From Craspedostauros australis (Eukaryota; Bacillariophyta; Bacillariophyceae; Mastogloiales; Achnanthaceae): a DNA stretch of 64,000 bases. Within the stretch, counting starts at the first letter, position 1, and every line of letters begins with the position of its first letter. Shown piece by piece: positions 1-9,976 of the stretch. Location: the NCBI GenBank assembly GCA_026770025.1, contig JAMXDE010000011.1, positions 62,001-126,000 on the forward strand, written 5' to 3'. The notes beneath the pieces were generated by a model. The model saw only the letters and a list, made by a program, of their open reading frames with translations, was not told where the DNA came from and did not search any database. A program made the translations under genes and the position numbers.

Positions 1-825
1 ATTGTCGGACTTATGAAACGGACAGGACTGTAGACCAATGACGGACCGTGGAATCTGTTTTTTCAATTGATGTGGCTCTATTTCGGACAAAGTTGGAAAG
101 CTCGCTTGCGTGGTCGCTTGTGAGCCTTGTGTGGTTGCGCTGACAATCGTGAACACGAGACACTTCCAACAAACTTCCGACAAACTTCCACACTGCTCAC
201 TTTCTGAGCGAGTTGTCGCTGATGGTGAGGAACAGTTCGTCGCTGTCAGCACGAGCCACGGCACGAGCACGGTAGAAGCACCATACCTAAGTACTCTTTG
301 TCAGAAGCAAGAACGAGACATGCCGGTATTGATCGTTGCGGACGAACAGATCAATTCCCAAAAACACCAATGAAGTCTCGCACGTCTCATTCTCATTCTG
401 CGATCGATCTGGTGGAATTTATTTGCGATGGGGCGAAGATGGCGCAGCGACATGAAGGAACGAGCAACAAACTGGGAATCGATGCGGGCACAACGCACTT
501 CATTCACGCTTCCAATGACAGTTTGTCCGGGATGTTATTGCCAACAACCGACACGAGACATAAATGCTCTTGGGTTCACAAGGACCAGTCATGATCCCCT
601 TCCGCGCTGATCGCGAAAAGCGCCAACTGGGCACTCCCTGTGCGCTGCGATGTCAAAACGGGGGTCATTTCCCCGTACATCCATCAAGCGTGCCAAGGTT
701 CGCTCTTCCTCGACGCACAACTTCCGCACTTGTGGCGGATGCTCACAAACTGGAGGAACAGCGCAAACACACTCCACGTTTCCTGCTGACACAAGTAGTC
801 GTACCAAACGCACCAACCTTCCATC
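1..825. other. Intergenic DNA upstream of the synthetase gene
   Basis: Only short overlapping frames without recognisable protein content are present. The part nearest position 826 should hold the promoter and 5' leader of the following plus-strand gene. No repeat, RNA gene or clear core promoter motif was recognised. Confidence 0.5.
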
Positions 826-3800
826 ATGCGCGACGACGACCGTAACCAAACAGCCGAAGACAATACCGGCGATGTCGCAACAACCGCATCCAACAAATCC
901 AATGGCAATGACAAGGACTCTCCTGCGCCAGACATCACCGATGATGTCAAACCAGGCATCGGGGAGACACGATCATTGCCTCCGTCGCAGGCACCAACGA
1001 CGTTGATTTCGTCCAACGACAGCAACACTGCTGTTATCAGCGAGCATGACGTCATCCACAAATCCATCCAAAACAAGTCCTTCATCGACCACATCAAGTT
1101 CATCGTCGAACTCAAGTCTGACACCGTCTTCTCCACTTGGTACAACGACAAGGGAAAGGCAATCAACAACTACACCTTCCAACAGCTCTGGGACGAAGCG
1201 GGGCACTGTGCCCACCTCCTTCGCAACAAATGGGATGTCAACAAAGGTGATCGTGTCGTCCTCTGCTACGACTTCGGTCTGCACTTCTTCGCCATCTTCC
1301 TGGGATGCCTCCGTGCAGGAGTGACAGCCGTGTTGGTCTACCCTCCGGGACCACCGCTCGTCAAGTCGCTCACCAAGATGAACAAGGTGATCAAAGATTG
1401 CTCTCCGGCACTCATCCTCACTCAGACATCCATCAACCTCCTTCGAGCCGCCGATCGTGCCAACCCAACATCCAAAAGCCGGTCCATGTGGCCAAGCGGG
1501 GTGAAGTACCAAGTCACCGATCGCATCATCCGTCACGATCCGTTCATCATCAACAAAAACAAGAGCAACAGCAACAGCTCCAAGCAAGCCAAGAAAGGCT
1601 TCCTTTCCAGCCTCATCTCTGGCCGCTCCTCGTCGCCGCCACCTTCCTTCGATGAACCAAACATCGCAGGATCGGATCTGGCCTTCCTCCAGTACACATC
1701 CGGGAGTACTGGCAACCCCAAGGGCGTCATGGTGACTCATGATGCACTGCGGGCCAACATCGAGCTCACACAGAGCCAGTGGTTCGCTTCGTTCCAAGAC
1801 CAGCTGGGTGATACGAGCGAAATCCCAAAGCGCATCGCCATATGCTCTTGGTTGCCGCAGTACCATGACATGGGCCTTATCCAAATGGCCGTCACGCCAT
1901 TGGCAGGCGCCTTCCGTGTCCACATGACATCACCGGTCTCATTCATCCGCAACCCGTTGCTTTGGATTGACCTCATGTCACAACACAAGTGCCACATCAG
2001 TGCCGCTCCCGACTTTGCCTATCGGTTGGTCACCCGCAAGTTCAACGAGACCAAAGCAGAACTTACCCACAAGCTGGATCTCTCCAATCTGCTTCATCTC
2101 CAGAACGCTGCAGAGCCAATCCGGCTTGACACAGAAAAGCGCTTCTCTGACGCATTCTGTTCGTATGGCTTGCGCAAGGACTGGTTCGTTGCAGCATACG
2201 GACTGGCAGAGAACGTCGTTGGTGCCAGCTACAACCACGGCTCCCATCTTTCCACCATCCGCGAAGGTGAAGATCTCCAACCATTCATCGCCATCGCACA
2301 TCGCGGAAATCTGCACAGCTCCATCGATATCATCATCGTGGACCCGGATACTCGTGTACAGCGTCCAGACAACGTCACGGGAGAGATCTGGATCACCGGG
2401 GCCTCTGTGACCGCTGGGTACTACAATCAGCCACAGCTCACCGCCGAAACCTTCCAAGCTACACTCCAAGGCGATTCATCATCTAATATGGACCGCAAGA
2501 TGTACTTGCGGACTGGAGACTACGGGTTCTACCAAGATGACTATCTCTACATCTGCGGCCGCAAGAAGGACATCATCATCGTCAACGGTGTCAACTACTA
2601 CCCGCAAGATATCGAGCACGCTGTCCAAGATGCATCATCTTCCGTCCGTCCAGGGTGTGTCGCTGCCTTCTCATCTGATGAATCAGGCAACGATGGACAG
2701 CTCGAGATCGTCTTTGAGATCCGATCCAATCATGCAGACAATGCCGCAACTGTCTGTCAGGAGATCAGAAAGGTCGTGATTGAGCACATCGGATTGACAC
2801 CTGTCACAATCGCAGCCGTCAAGGAACGCACCATCTCCAAAACAACAAGCGGCAAGATCCAGAGACGCCAAAATCGCCAATGTCTTCGCGATGGAGACCA
2901 GAAAGCAATATTCAACTTCAGTGCAAACCCAACTCCAACCGCCCAAGTTGCACTGGATGGCGATGCCAAGTCATCGCCAACCGAAACCATGTCGGCAAGG
3001 AATGCAGACCAAGACGAGGACCTCCAAAGTAAGACGTTCAATGAGATCATCAGGAACGCAACGGGATCGCAAGTCAAGGGAGGTGAAACGTGGGAGGACG
3101 TTGGATTGTCATCCATGGGGGAACTGGAGCTCCGGCAATCACTGTCAAAACGGTACAGCACCACCCTCCCTCCGAATTGCTTCGACATGTTCTCAACGCT
3201 CATGGATCTCGAAACATTCCTCGAGACATCGCACGGAGAACCACTCCCAACGCGTCTCCCGGCGCTCAAGAGACTCACCAGCATGCGCAACGAGAAACGG
3301 CTCTCCCAAACAACAGCCACTGTCATCCAGGTCATCGGCGTGCTCATCATCCTCTTCATGTTCGCTTTGCCCATCATTCCTGCCTACGGAATCGGCAAAG
3401 TCCTGGCCAACGACAATCGCACCCGCGTCGTCTTCTTCATCGATTCGTCAGCTTTCATCTGGATGTGCTACCCGCTGGTGATCCCATTCTGGATGATCAT
3501 GCTCACGCTGGAGGTCATCCTGTCGAAGTGGATCATCATTGGCAGGTACCAAGAGGGATACACCAACCTCGTGTACTCCTGCTTTCTTCGATGGTGGTTC
3601 GTGGACCGACTGATGCACATGTGGGAAAACTTCGTCGGACGCTTCATCGTGGGCACACCATTGATGACAGCATTCTGCTACCTCATGGGAGCAGATGTCC
3701 ATCGTTCGTGCAACATCGATTCCTTCATTCGGGAGTTCGATCTGGCGAAAGTCGATGCCAACGCCTTGGTGAGCAAACCGATCCGTTGCCGAATGTTCGG

Positions 3801-5487
3801 GGCATGGAAAGATGAACAAGGTCCCAGCTTGCGGTTCCGCAAGATCCAGGTGGGATCGAATGCCACGATCAAGGGCATTCTCAGTCCAGGCGTCAAGGTC
3901 GGTTCCAACTGCTATGTGCAGCACGTTTCTGTGCTGGCAGAGGGTGCCCAAGCACCGCCCAACACCGTCATCCGAGGCAATCCTGGATATGTCGAAAGCG
4001 CGGAACCTGCAGCGGCAGAAGCGACAACGTCACAAGGCAGCAACATTATCAGCATTGACGGCAGCGACGATGGCGACAACAACAACGACAGCGACGATCC
4101 GCAGCAAGCAGGTGCGAGTACAGCCGCAGACGTAGACGGAAACGTAACGCCAAACAACAACGATACCAGATGGGCCATCCTGGGTGGCATGAAGATGACA
4201 TGGCTGCTCGTCGAGCTGTACATGACCTTCTGCTGCTTCCTCATTTCCAATATCTTGGTCCGCGACGACCTCCAAGACTGGAGATACTCCAAACTGCAAT
4301 ATTGGGCTGTATCCATCGGTCTGTCATCAGTGCTGCTGGTGATATCCAGCATCCTACTCAAGTGGGTGATGATCGGCAAGAAGAAACCGGGCCAAGCGAG
4401 CACCGGTATCTGGAGTGAATTCGCAGACTGGGCATGCGACTATCACTTCGACCGAGCATGCTTGATACTCTATGGTCTGACCACCAATTCGATCATTTGG
4501 AACCTGGTCCACATGGCTCATGGATTGGACATCGATCTGCGATCAAAGATTTTCGGTGACAGCTTCCATCCATCCGAAGTCGACCTCATCACCATCCGAC
4601 GATCGTTTGTATCCATCGTCACCTTCCACACCAAGGAAAACGGTAAATACGGGAGAGCCACGATCGAGGACAGCAGCATCGGGATGCTGACTACCTGCGC
4701 GCCGGGTGTGACAGTCCGCAACGCTTTGGTCTCGCCGCAGACACACATCACAGAGAGCATCATCCATCCAAAGCCCGATCCGCGCAACGAAAGAATATCA
4801 GATTTGAAATTGACCGGGATCATGGTGGCGAGCACACTGCTGTACGCTGTCACGCTGCTCGTTGCAGCAATCAGCTTCATCCCAGCCTTTGAGCTATGGA
4901 TGCATGCCATCAAGCCGCAGTCATCAGTCGAGGCGGTCCCACTGGTGGTGCTATCGGTCATCATCCAGACCATCGTGTGGACCATACTCTTGCGTGTGCA
5001 CGCTTTGATCACATTCGCTGGAAGCAATGAGCGAACGACGCCATGGTGCTTGCCGCTGTACATGGTGTACCAATCATTCACTTACTCCGTCCATAATTGG
5101 TCGCTGTATCCCATGCTCTGGGGAACACCGATGATCAACAGCGTTCTCCGCTTTCGCGGGGTCAACGTTGAAGGTCGCTTGCTGTACTTCGGCTTCCGCC
5201 TCTACGAGCCGACCTATGTCACCTTCGCGGATGGATGCGTCGTCGATGAGTGTTCAATCACTGGTCATAGCGGCATATTCTCTAAATTGACTTTGGGGAA
5301 GTCGTACGTCAGCGGAGTGTTGCATCAAAATTGCGCCGTCATGATGGCAACCAAGACGGCAGCAACCGCAGACGAAGCAAGGTTGGTTGAGCATGGGCCT
5401 CAGCATCTCCTCATGAACTCGGATGAATCGCTGGTTGGAGGACAAGCGGGAACCTCCAAGGAGATGATCCATTCAGACACAGCCTGA
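826..5487 (+). CDS. FAAL-like adenylation / carrier / multi-pass membrane synthetase
   Basis: The 1,553-residue intronless product has three blocks. First is an acyl- or aminoacyl-adenylating domain with TSGSTGNPKG (about residues 291-300), the fatty-acyl-AMP-ligase-like SWLPQYHDMGLI (about 341-352), YGLAE (about 458), RTGDYGF (about 561) and GRKKDIIIVNG (about 578). Second is a carrier domain with GLSSMGELELR near residue 760; its second serine sits where the phosphopantetheine arm attaches. Third is a membrane region with paired hydrophobic segments near 835-900, 1122-1182 and 1334-1395, alternating with soluble domains. The first of these (about 1005-1055) shows left-handed beta-helix hexapeptide repeats ending in GNPG. 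This order matches NRPS-terminal proteins of the TIGR02353 type and the C-terminal half of polylysine synthetase. An Asp/Asn-rich linker lies near 1065-1105. The expected chemistry is ATP-driven loading of an acid onto the carrier and transfer at a membrane; substrate and product are unknown. No biosynthetic partners flank it. Confidence 0.9.
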   Translation: MRDDDRNQTAEDNTGDVATTASNKSNGNDKDSPAPDITDDVKPGIGETRSLPPSQAPTTLISSNDSNTAVISEHDVIHKSIQNKSFIDHIKFIVELKSDTVFSTWYNDKGKAINNYTFQQLWDEAGHCAHLLRNKWDVNKGDRVVLCYDFGLHFFAIFLGCLRAGVTAVLVYPPGPPLVKSLTKMNKVIKDCSPALILTQTSINLLRAADRANPTSKSRSMWPSGVKYQVTDRIIRHDPFIINKNKSNSNSSKQAKKGFLSSLISGRSSSPPPSFDEPNIAGSDLAFLQYTSGSTGNPKGVMVTHDALRANIELTQSQWFASFQDQLGDTSEIPKRIAICSWLPQYHDMGLIQMAVTPLAGAFRVHMTSPVSFIRNPLLWIDLMSQHKCHISAAPDFAYRLVTRKFNETKAELTHKLDLSNLLHLQNAAEPIRLDTEKRFSDAFCSYGLRKDWFVAAYGLAENVVGASYNHGSHLSTIREGEDLQPFIAIAHRGNLHSSIDIIIVDPDTRVQRPDNVTGEIWITGASVTAGYYNQPQLTAETFQATLQGDSSSNMDRKMYLRTGDYGFYQDDYLYICGRKKDIIIVNGVNYYPQDIEHAVQDASSSVRPGCVAAFSSDESGNDGQLEIVFEIRSNHADNAATVCQEIRKVVIEHIGLTPVTIAAVKERTISKTTSGKIQRRQNRQCLRDGDQKAIFNFSANPTPTAQVALDGDAKSSPTETMSARNADQDEDLQSKTFNEIIRNATGSQVKGGETWEDVGLSSMGELELRQSLSKRYSTTLPPNCFDMFSTLMDLETFLETSHGEPLPTRLPALKRLTSMRNEKRLSQTTATVIQVIGVLIILFMFALPIIPAYGIGKVLANDNRTRVVFFIDSSAFIWMCYPLVIPFWMIMLTLEVILSKWIIIGRYQEGYTNLVYSCFLRWWFVDRLMHMWENFVGRFIVGTPLMTAFCYLMGADVHRSCNIDSFIREFDLAKVDANALVSKPIRCRMFGAWKDEQGPSLRFRKIQVGSNATIKGILSPGVKVGSNCYVQHVSVLAEGAQAPPNTVIRGNPGYVESAEPAAAEATTSQGSNIISIDGSDDGDNNNDSDDPQQAGASTAADVDGNVTPNNNDTRWAILGGMKMTWLLVELYMTFCCFLISNILVRDDLQDWRYSKLQYWAVSIGLSSVLLVISSILLKWVMIGKKKPGQASTGIWSEFADWACDYHFDRACLILYGLTTNSIIWNLVHMAHGLDIDLRSKIFGDSFHPSEVDLITIRRSFVSIVTFHTKENGKYGRATIEDSSIGMLTTCAPGVTVRNALVSPQTHITESIIHPKPDPRNERISDLKLTGIMVASTLLYAVTLLVAAISFIPAFELWMHAIKPQSSVEAVPLVVLSVIIQTIVWTILLRVHALITFAGSNERTTPWCLPLYMVYQSFTYSVHNWSLYPMLWGTPMINSVLRFRGVNVEGRLLYFGFRLYEPTYVTFADGCVVDECSITGHSGIFSKLTLGKSYVSGVLHQNCAVMMATKTAATADEARLVEHGPQHLLMNSDESLVGGQAGTSKEMIHSDTA

Positions 5488-5745
5488 GGCCACAGGATGC
5501 AAGAACGGTGTCATACACGTACACCATGACGTCGAGAAGCAGAGGGGCGCGCGATCAGGAGATTGAGCTGCGATGATTGCAGTCAGATCGATACGCGCAG
5601 TACTGTTGCCCTTCCAATCACAACACCATACGCACTAGTACGGGCAGTGCGGCAGTAATAATTCAAAGTAGCTTTGGAGTCTCCCGATAGACTATGTCTT
5701 CATGTTCGTCTACAAACGTGCGCGAAGATGGAGATATGTCCTCCT

Positions 5746-7125
5746 CTAGATGTTATCCTGACACAGTTTGATGAGCTCCTCGAAAGGATCTTCGGTACCT
5801 GCCGTCCCGCTCAATGCGCCCGTCAATGATGCCAGATGCACCGTGTCTATCGGTGCACGGTAGCTTGCCAATGGATCCTGTCGTATCTGCTGGTCCGTCT
5901 CAACCACACGAACGATGGGGATGTCGGTGGATGTGGACGACATGATGGTGCTGCGGCCTTGGTCGTTCATGGGAGCACTGTTTGGACTGTGTGCATTGTC
6001 GGCAGCATTCGAACCATCGGCATCCATCGTTCGCAGCTCCTCCCATTCGAAAAGCAGTGAATCTGTCTGATCGGACCATGGATTGAAATCCATCAACCAC
6101 ACGCGGTCCTTCTTGTCGATGTAGACATCGAATACGTAGTTTTCGATATTGCGCTGACGATGGTTATTGGTCTCGGCGTTGGCGTCGCTGTTCGTGTCGC
6201 TGTTGGTGTCGCTGCTTTTCCTTTCTTCATCCTCAGGCTCATCCTCAGGCTCATCGCTGTGGGCGTCATTGCCCACTCGTACAACACCGAACACGCTCTG
6301 GATGTAATCCTCGAAGAAATCTTCAATCAGATCAGCAAAATGATCCTGGTCGTTCGCCAAGTGCTTGTAGAATTGAGTGTCATTGCGTTGAGAGATCGCC
6401 AGCAATTGATTGCTCCGAACGAAGCATCGAAACTCCATGCTGGGATACAACGTGCAGAATTTTCGCAGCACGCATTGCAATGGGAATCTGCTGCCATGGC
6501 CGTGCTCACTTTGTCGCTGTTGTTGAGAGAGAAGCTCGACGTCATGCTGGACGAAGTCGCTGCTCTTCAAGAGCACGTAGATGTCACCTGGTGTTTGGCA
6601 CTTGAGGCTGCCGCCGTTCATCCATGTGGCGTCCTTGGGAGATGACCAGTTCAATTTGGGCACTGCGCTGCCACCCAACTCGTCGATTGCATCCTGAAAT
6701 TGTTGAGTCAGATCGGGGAAGCTGTAGGGTTGCTGTTGCAGTTGCTGTTGCTCCTGCTGCATGGGCTGTTCTTCAGGATCGGTGTCGGCATCGCCATCGC
6801 CACCGTCGGCCTTGTCTTCGGCGGATGATGCCCAACTATCATTTTCATTTCCCGCAGCACCCGCATCCGGCAGAAAGCTGGACACCTTGGTTGCTTCTGT
6901 GGGAAGATTCACGCCGTCGCTGAGCAGGTACTTCTGGAATTGCGCAGGCGATGCGGGGTACACGATCTTGGAGTTGATCGTCACGTTGACTCGCTTCTTT
7001 CCGACACACTTGGAAAAGATTGGGTACCAACTTGAGAATTGGCAATGCCACAAGTCGGAAGATGGGACGCTCTGGGTAAGCGGAGATGAGGGCGCGCCCG
7101 CACTATCTTTGTTTGGTGATTCCAT
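5746..7125 (-). CDS. CDC123: CDC123/D123 family eIF2 assembly factor
   Basis: The 459-residue product is a CDC123 (D123) protein, an ATP-grasp-like cytosolic chaperone that helps assemble the translation initiation factor eIF2. Family blocks visible are WHCQFSSWYPIF near the N-terminus, PKLNWSSPKDATWMN in the middle, EFRCFVRSNQLLAISQR, and the metal/ATP-binding region WLMDFNPWSDQTD near the C-terminus. The start is placed at the ATG opening MESPNKDS. The frame stays open upstream to 7275, but only by way of a GTG and without conserved sequence. Two acidic low-complexity insertions are present, an Asp/Glu/Gln stretch before the central block and a Glu/Asp/Ser/Asn stretch before the last block; both come from simple in-frame repeats. 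The gene is convergent with the preceding synthetase. Confidence 0.93.
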   Translation of the reverse strand: MESPNKDSAGAPSSPLTQSVPSSDLWHCQFSSWYPIFSKCVGKKRVNVTINSKIVYPASPAQFQKYLLSDGVNLPTEATKVSSFLPDAGAAGNENDSWASSAEDKADGGDGDADTDPEEQPMQQEQQQLQQQPYSFPDLTQQFQDAIDELGGSAVPKLNWSSPKDATWMNGGSLKCQTPGDIYVLLKSSDFVQHDVELLSQQQRQSEHGHGSRFPLQCVLRKFCTLYPSMEFRCFVRSNQLLAISQRNDTQFYKHLANDQDHFADLIEDFFEDYIQSVFGVVRVGNDAHSDEPEDEPEDEERKSSDTNSDTNSDANAETNNHRQRNIENYVFDVYIDKKDRVWLMDFNPWSDQTDSLLFEWEELRTMDADGSNAADNAHSPNSAPMNDQGRSTIMSSTSTDIPIVRVVETDQQIRQDPLASYRAPIDTVHLASLTGALSGTAGTEDPFEELIKLCQDNI

Positions 7126-7734
7126 GTTGTCTATCGTCGCTGTTGCCGCTGAGACGCTTCGGCGATGATCAGCGGAGATGCTTTTGTTGTGTGGAGGTGT
7201 CGCGAAGAGTGGCCACACCTCACACACCAAAATGTAATGCCCAATCAACCGAGATCGTGGTTGCGAGATGTCCACGTTTCACGATTGAATCGTGCGCCTT
7301 CCAAAAGACAACCTTCTCACGGACACACGGATGGACTCAACACGAGAGCCATTGATTCGTTTGGACATTTCATTCGAACGAGTCGGTTCAGTTGAGATTC
7401 AAACGTGTACATGTTGATCCACGATTGGATCACTGGAGCGGCTGTACCATACGTGCAGGAGTGTAGGGCCATCGCCTCCTGAGGTAGTACTCCCTCCAAC
7501 AACTACCTTCTCCTGACAGCCCGGGAGATGCACCATCATATCTATTCTCCCTCAGATTGCTGTTCTGACTCGCTTGGAACACTTCAGAGTGCAGTGGAGT
7601 GGAGTACATCTGCGTAGGTAGAGTAGGCGTACGTTATTCACCCCCTGTCGAGCTCTGCGACTGCACTGCCTGGCCTGAATGTCGTATCTCCCCATCATCA
7701 GTGCTGCTTTCACTTTACTTTTCTACAGCTACTG
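7126..7734. promoter_or_regulatory. Gap between the MFS 3' end and the CDC123 start
   Basis: This 609-bp stretch must contain the CDC123 promoter and leader and the 3' end of the upstream minus-strand transporter. No coding frame, repeat or RNA gene was recognised. Confidence 0.5.
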
Positions 7735-9662
7735 TCAGAGGATGCCAGAATCTTCGCCAGGGGCGGAGCCGTTGTCGAACGCCTCTTCGGTCGCCAAAAG
7801 GCTGCCATTCATCGTTGCGTCGTCCACAGTGGAAACATCGCTGTGGTCGCCATTGACTGATTCGTGACGATGCTCACCCTCAGTATCGCTTCGTCCGCCA
7901 CCGCGTCCCAGCTGACCCCCGGCAGTTTCAGGAAGCTGTGACACAAGGATGACAGTGCCGGCATGAACGGCCAACATGACATAGCCCATTTGCATGAGTG
8001 GGATGCGGCCTTGCACAATGAATGGGGCAACGAATGCCCCTATCTTTGCCACGGCGTTAGCGGTGCTGTGCCCTGAAGCAGTCAAGCCGAGGTGCGAAGT
8101 ATGCGTCGCGCGCGCGCAAATGGAAAGCAAGAACGAAAAGAGAAAGCGTGAGAAGCACGTTGCATTGCAAACCGATTGAGAGACGCGGAACTAACTATCA
8201 GCACCGCACTGTTTCGTATTCATCAGCGCACGACCAAACCAAACCACATCGAGTGACATCAACCGCGCCGCGTGGGCTTACCTGTTGTGCGCACTTCGGT
8301 CGTGAGAATCTCAGCCGTGCTGGTCCATGAGACGCAGCTGCCCGACATTTCGAAGATGCGCGCCAAAAATCCAAATGCAACGAGGAAGTTGCGACTGTAG
8401 CCTCTCGATGCGAACACGCACAGACAGAACACGCTGAGGCCCGCAAAGCCGTATGATGCAATCTGCAGCGGAATCCGACCGGATCGTTCCACAAGGAACA
8501 CCGCGAGCGTGATCCCGATGAACTCTGCCGATGTGCTCACGAAGATCGCTCCGAAATCGAAGTCCACGACGTCGTCCTTGGATTCCGCAGCAAAGATTGA
8601 TGTGATGGCCATCGCCGTCCCGTAGTACCCAAAGGCGAAGAGTCCCCATGCTCCCCATAGGCACATAATTGTTTTGAGCCAGCGGGGTCTGAACAGGTCT
8701 GCGAAGTTGCAATGCTCTTCCTCTTCCTCCGCAAGCTGCATGTACAACGGGAAGGTCTCTTGCGCATCGTGCCCGTTCACGGCTGCGGCTTTGCGAAGGA
8801 CATCCAATGCCTCCTCGCAACGTCCCTGCGACGCGAGCCATCGCGGACTTTCCGGAACGAAGAGGTACCCCAGAATGATGGAAGTGAAGCACGGTAGTGA
8901 TGACAAGGCCACGAACAATCTCCAGTTGTCGCCATGTTCCGGCCCCAAGGTCATCTTGGCAGCGAACACAACCATCAATGTCCCTATCGTCCAGAAGTAC
9001 TCGATGAGCAGCAGGTTCTTCCCCCGCGACTTTGCGGGCAGGAGTTCCGCAAGAATGTCAAAGGGAACGGTGAGCCCTCCGACCCCGAAGCCCACCATGA
9101 AGTACAGGCCAAGCACGACGGCATAGCTCCGTGCCACCGAGACCGTCAATCCGAATGCTGTTATCATGATGGATGCCACGAAGAAAGTCGGTCTGCGGCC
9201 CTTCGCGTCCGCGTATGGTCCCAGCACCAGCGTTCCGAGCATAGCTCCCGCGAACAGGCATGATGTGATGAGCGAGGCTTCGTTATCCGTGAGTCCCCAG
9301 TCCACCTTGAGGACTTCCGACAAGAACGACAGCTGCATGACCTGCATGGCATCCGCCGCAAAGCAGAGACCCGCCGCGCTCAAGACTTGCAGCTGGAACC
9401 GTCCCATGCCGAGCTTTTCGATGGCATCGTCAATCGTGATTTCTTCGCTGGGTTCGTCGATGAAGGCGTCATTTTCATTTTGATTATTGCTCGATGATGC
9501 GACAGGCTCAGCGCCGTTTGTTTGGCCGATGCTTTGGTTGGCATCACCCCCCTCTTTCGTGTCTTTCTCGTCGCCATTGCAGCTGATTTGATCGCGACTA
9601 CATCCGTTGGTACTTGCACTCGGATAGACGTCTATTGACGCGGAAGGACCCACATCTGCCAT
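7735..9662 (-). CDS. MFS transporter, SV2/organic-solute type, two exons
   Basis: A 12-helix major facilitator transporter of about 572 residues. Exon 1 (9662-8282) holds a long hydrophilic N-terminus, the MFS motif GPYADAKGRR in the loop between helices 2 and 3, and PESPRWL in the central loop, as in sugar-porter and SV2-like carriers. Exon 2 (8072-7735) supplies AVAKIGAFVAPFIVQ, which corresponds to helix 11, and an acidic tail. The 209-bp intron (8281-8073) has a GTAAG donor and TTCAG acceptor. Joining them gives EVRTTG-HSTANAVAKIG, the pattern this subfamily has at that point, so the junction is well supported. ATG at 9662 is chosen because the codon just before it, which could extend the frame, is GTG. 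Substrate cannot be inferred; organic cations, sugars or phosphate are all known in relatives. Confidence 0.9.
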
Positions 9663-9973
9663 CACGATGGATCACGGGCCTTTCGATCTTCTGTGTTGTG
9701 GGCCACAATTCAGGTCCAGGATGAGGATACAACGCCTTTCGATTGCTGTCTTGCTCTTTGGTGTGTACGTCTCTGTGAATCCAACCTTTCGTTGCCTCTT
9801 TACTTGGATTATATAATCGTCGTATGTAGATAGAGACAAACGGTTGTGATGGGAGTGCTGTGGTTGGCTGAACGGGAATGTGTCATGTTCTTTGTTGAGG
9901 TCATTGGGGTTTCGGGGAAAACCCATTTTGGTCATGGTCGGCGTGTTTGGTCGGACACAACGCCACAACTTTT
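9663..9973. promoter_or_regulatory. MFS upstream region, cut by the mobile element
   Basis: This 311-bp stretch lies between the transporter start and the left end of the 5-kb element, so it contains whatever proximal promoter the transporter keeps. The insertion separates it from DNA originally further upstream. No coding content was recognised. Confidence 0.5.
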
Positions 9974-9976
9974 CTG
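9974..9976. repeat. Left 3-bp target-site duplication (CTG)
   Basis: CTG immediately precedes the left terminal repeat and recurs immediately after the right one at 14991-14993, as expected for a 3-bp target duplication made on insertion. Confidence 0.7.
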
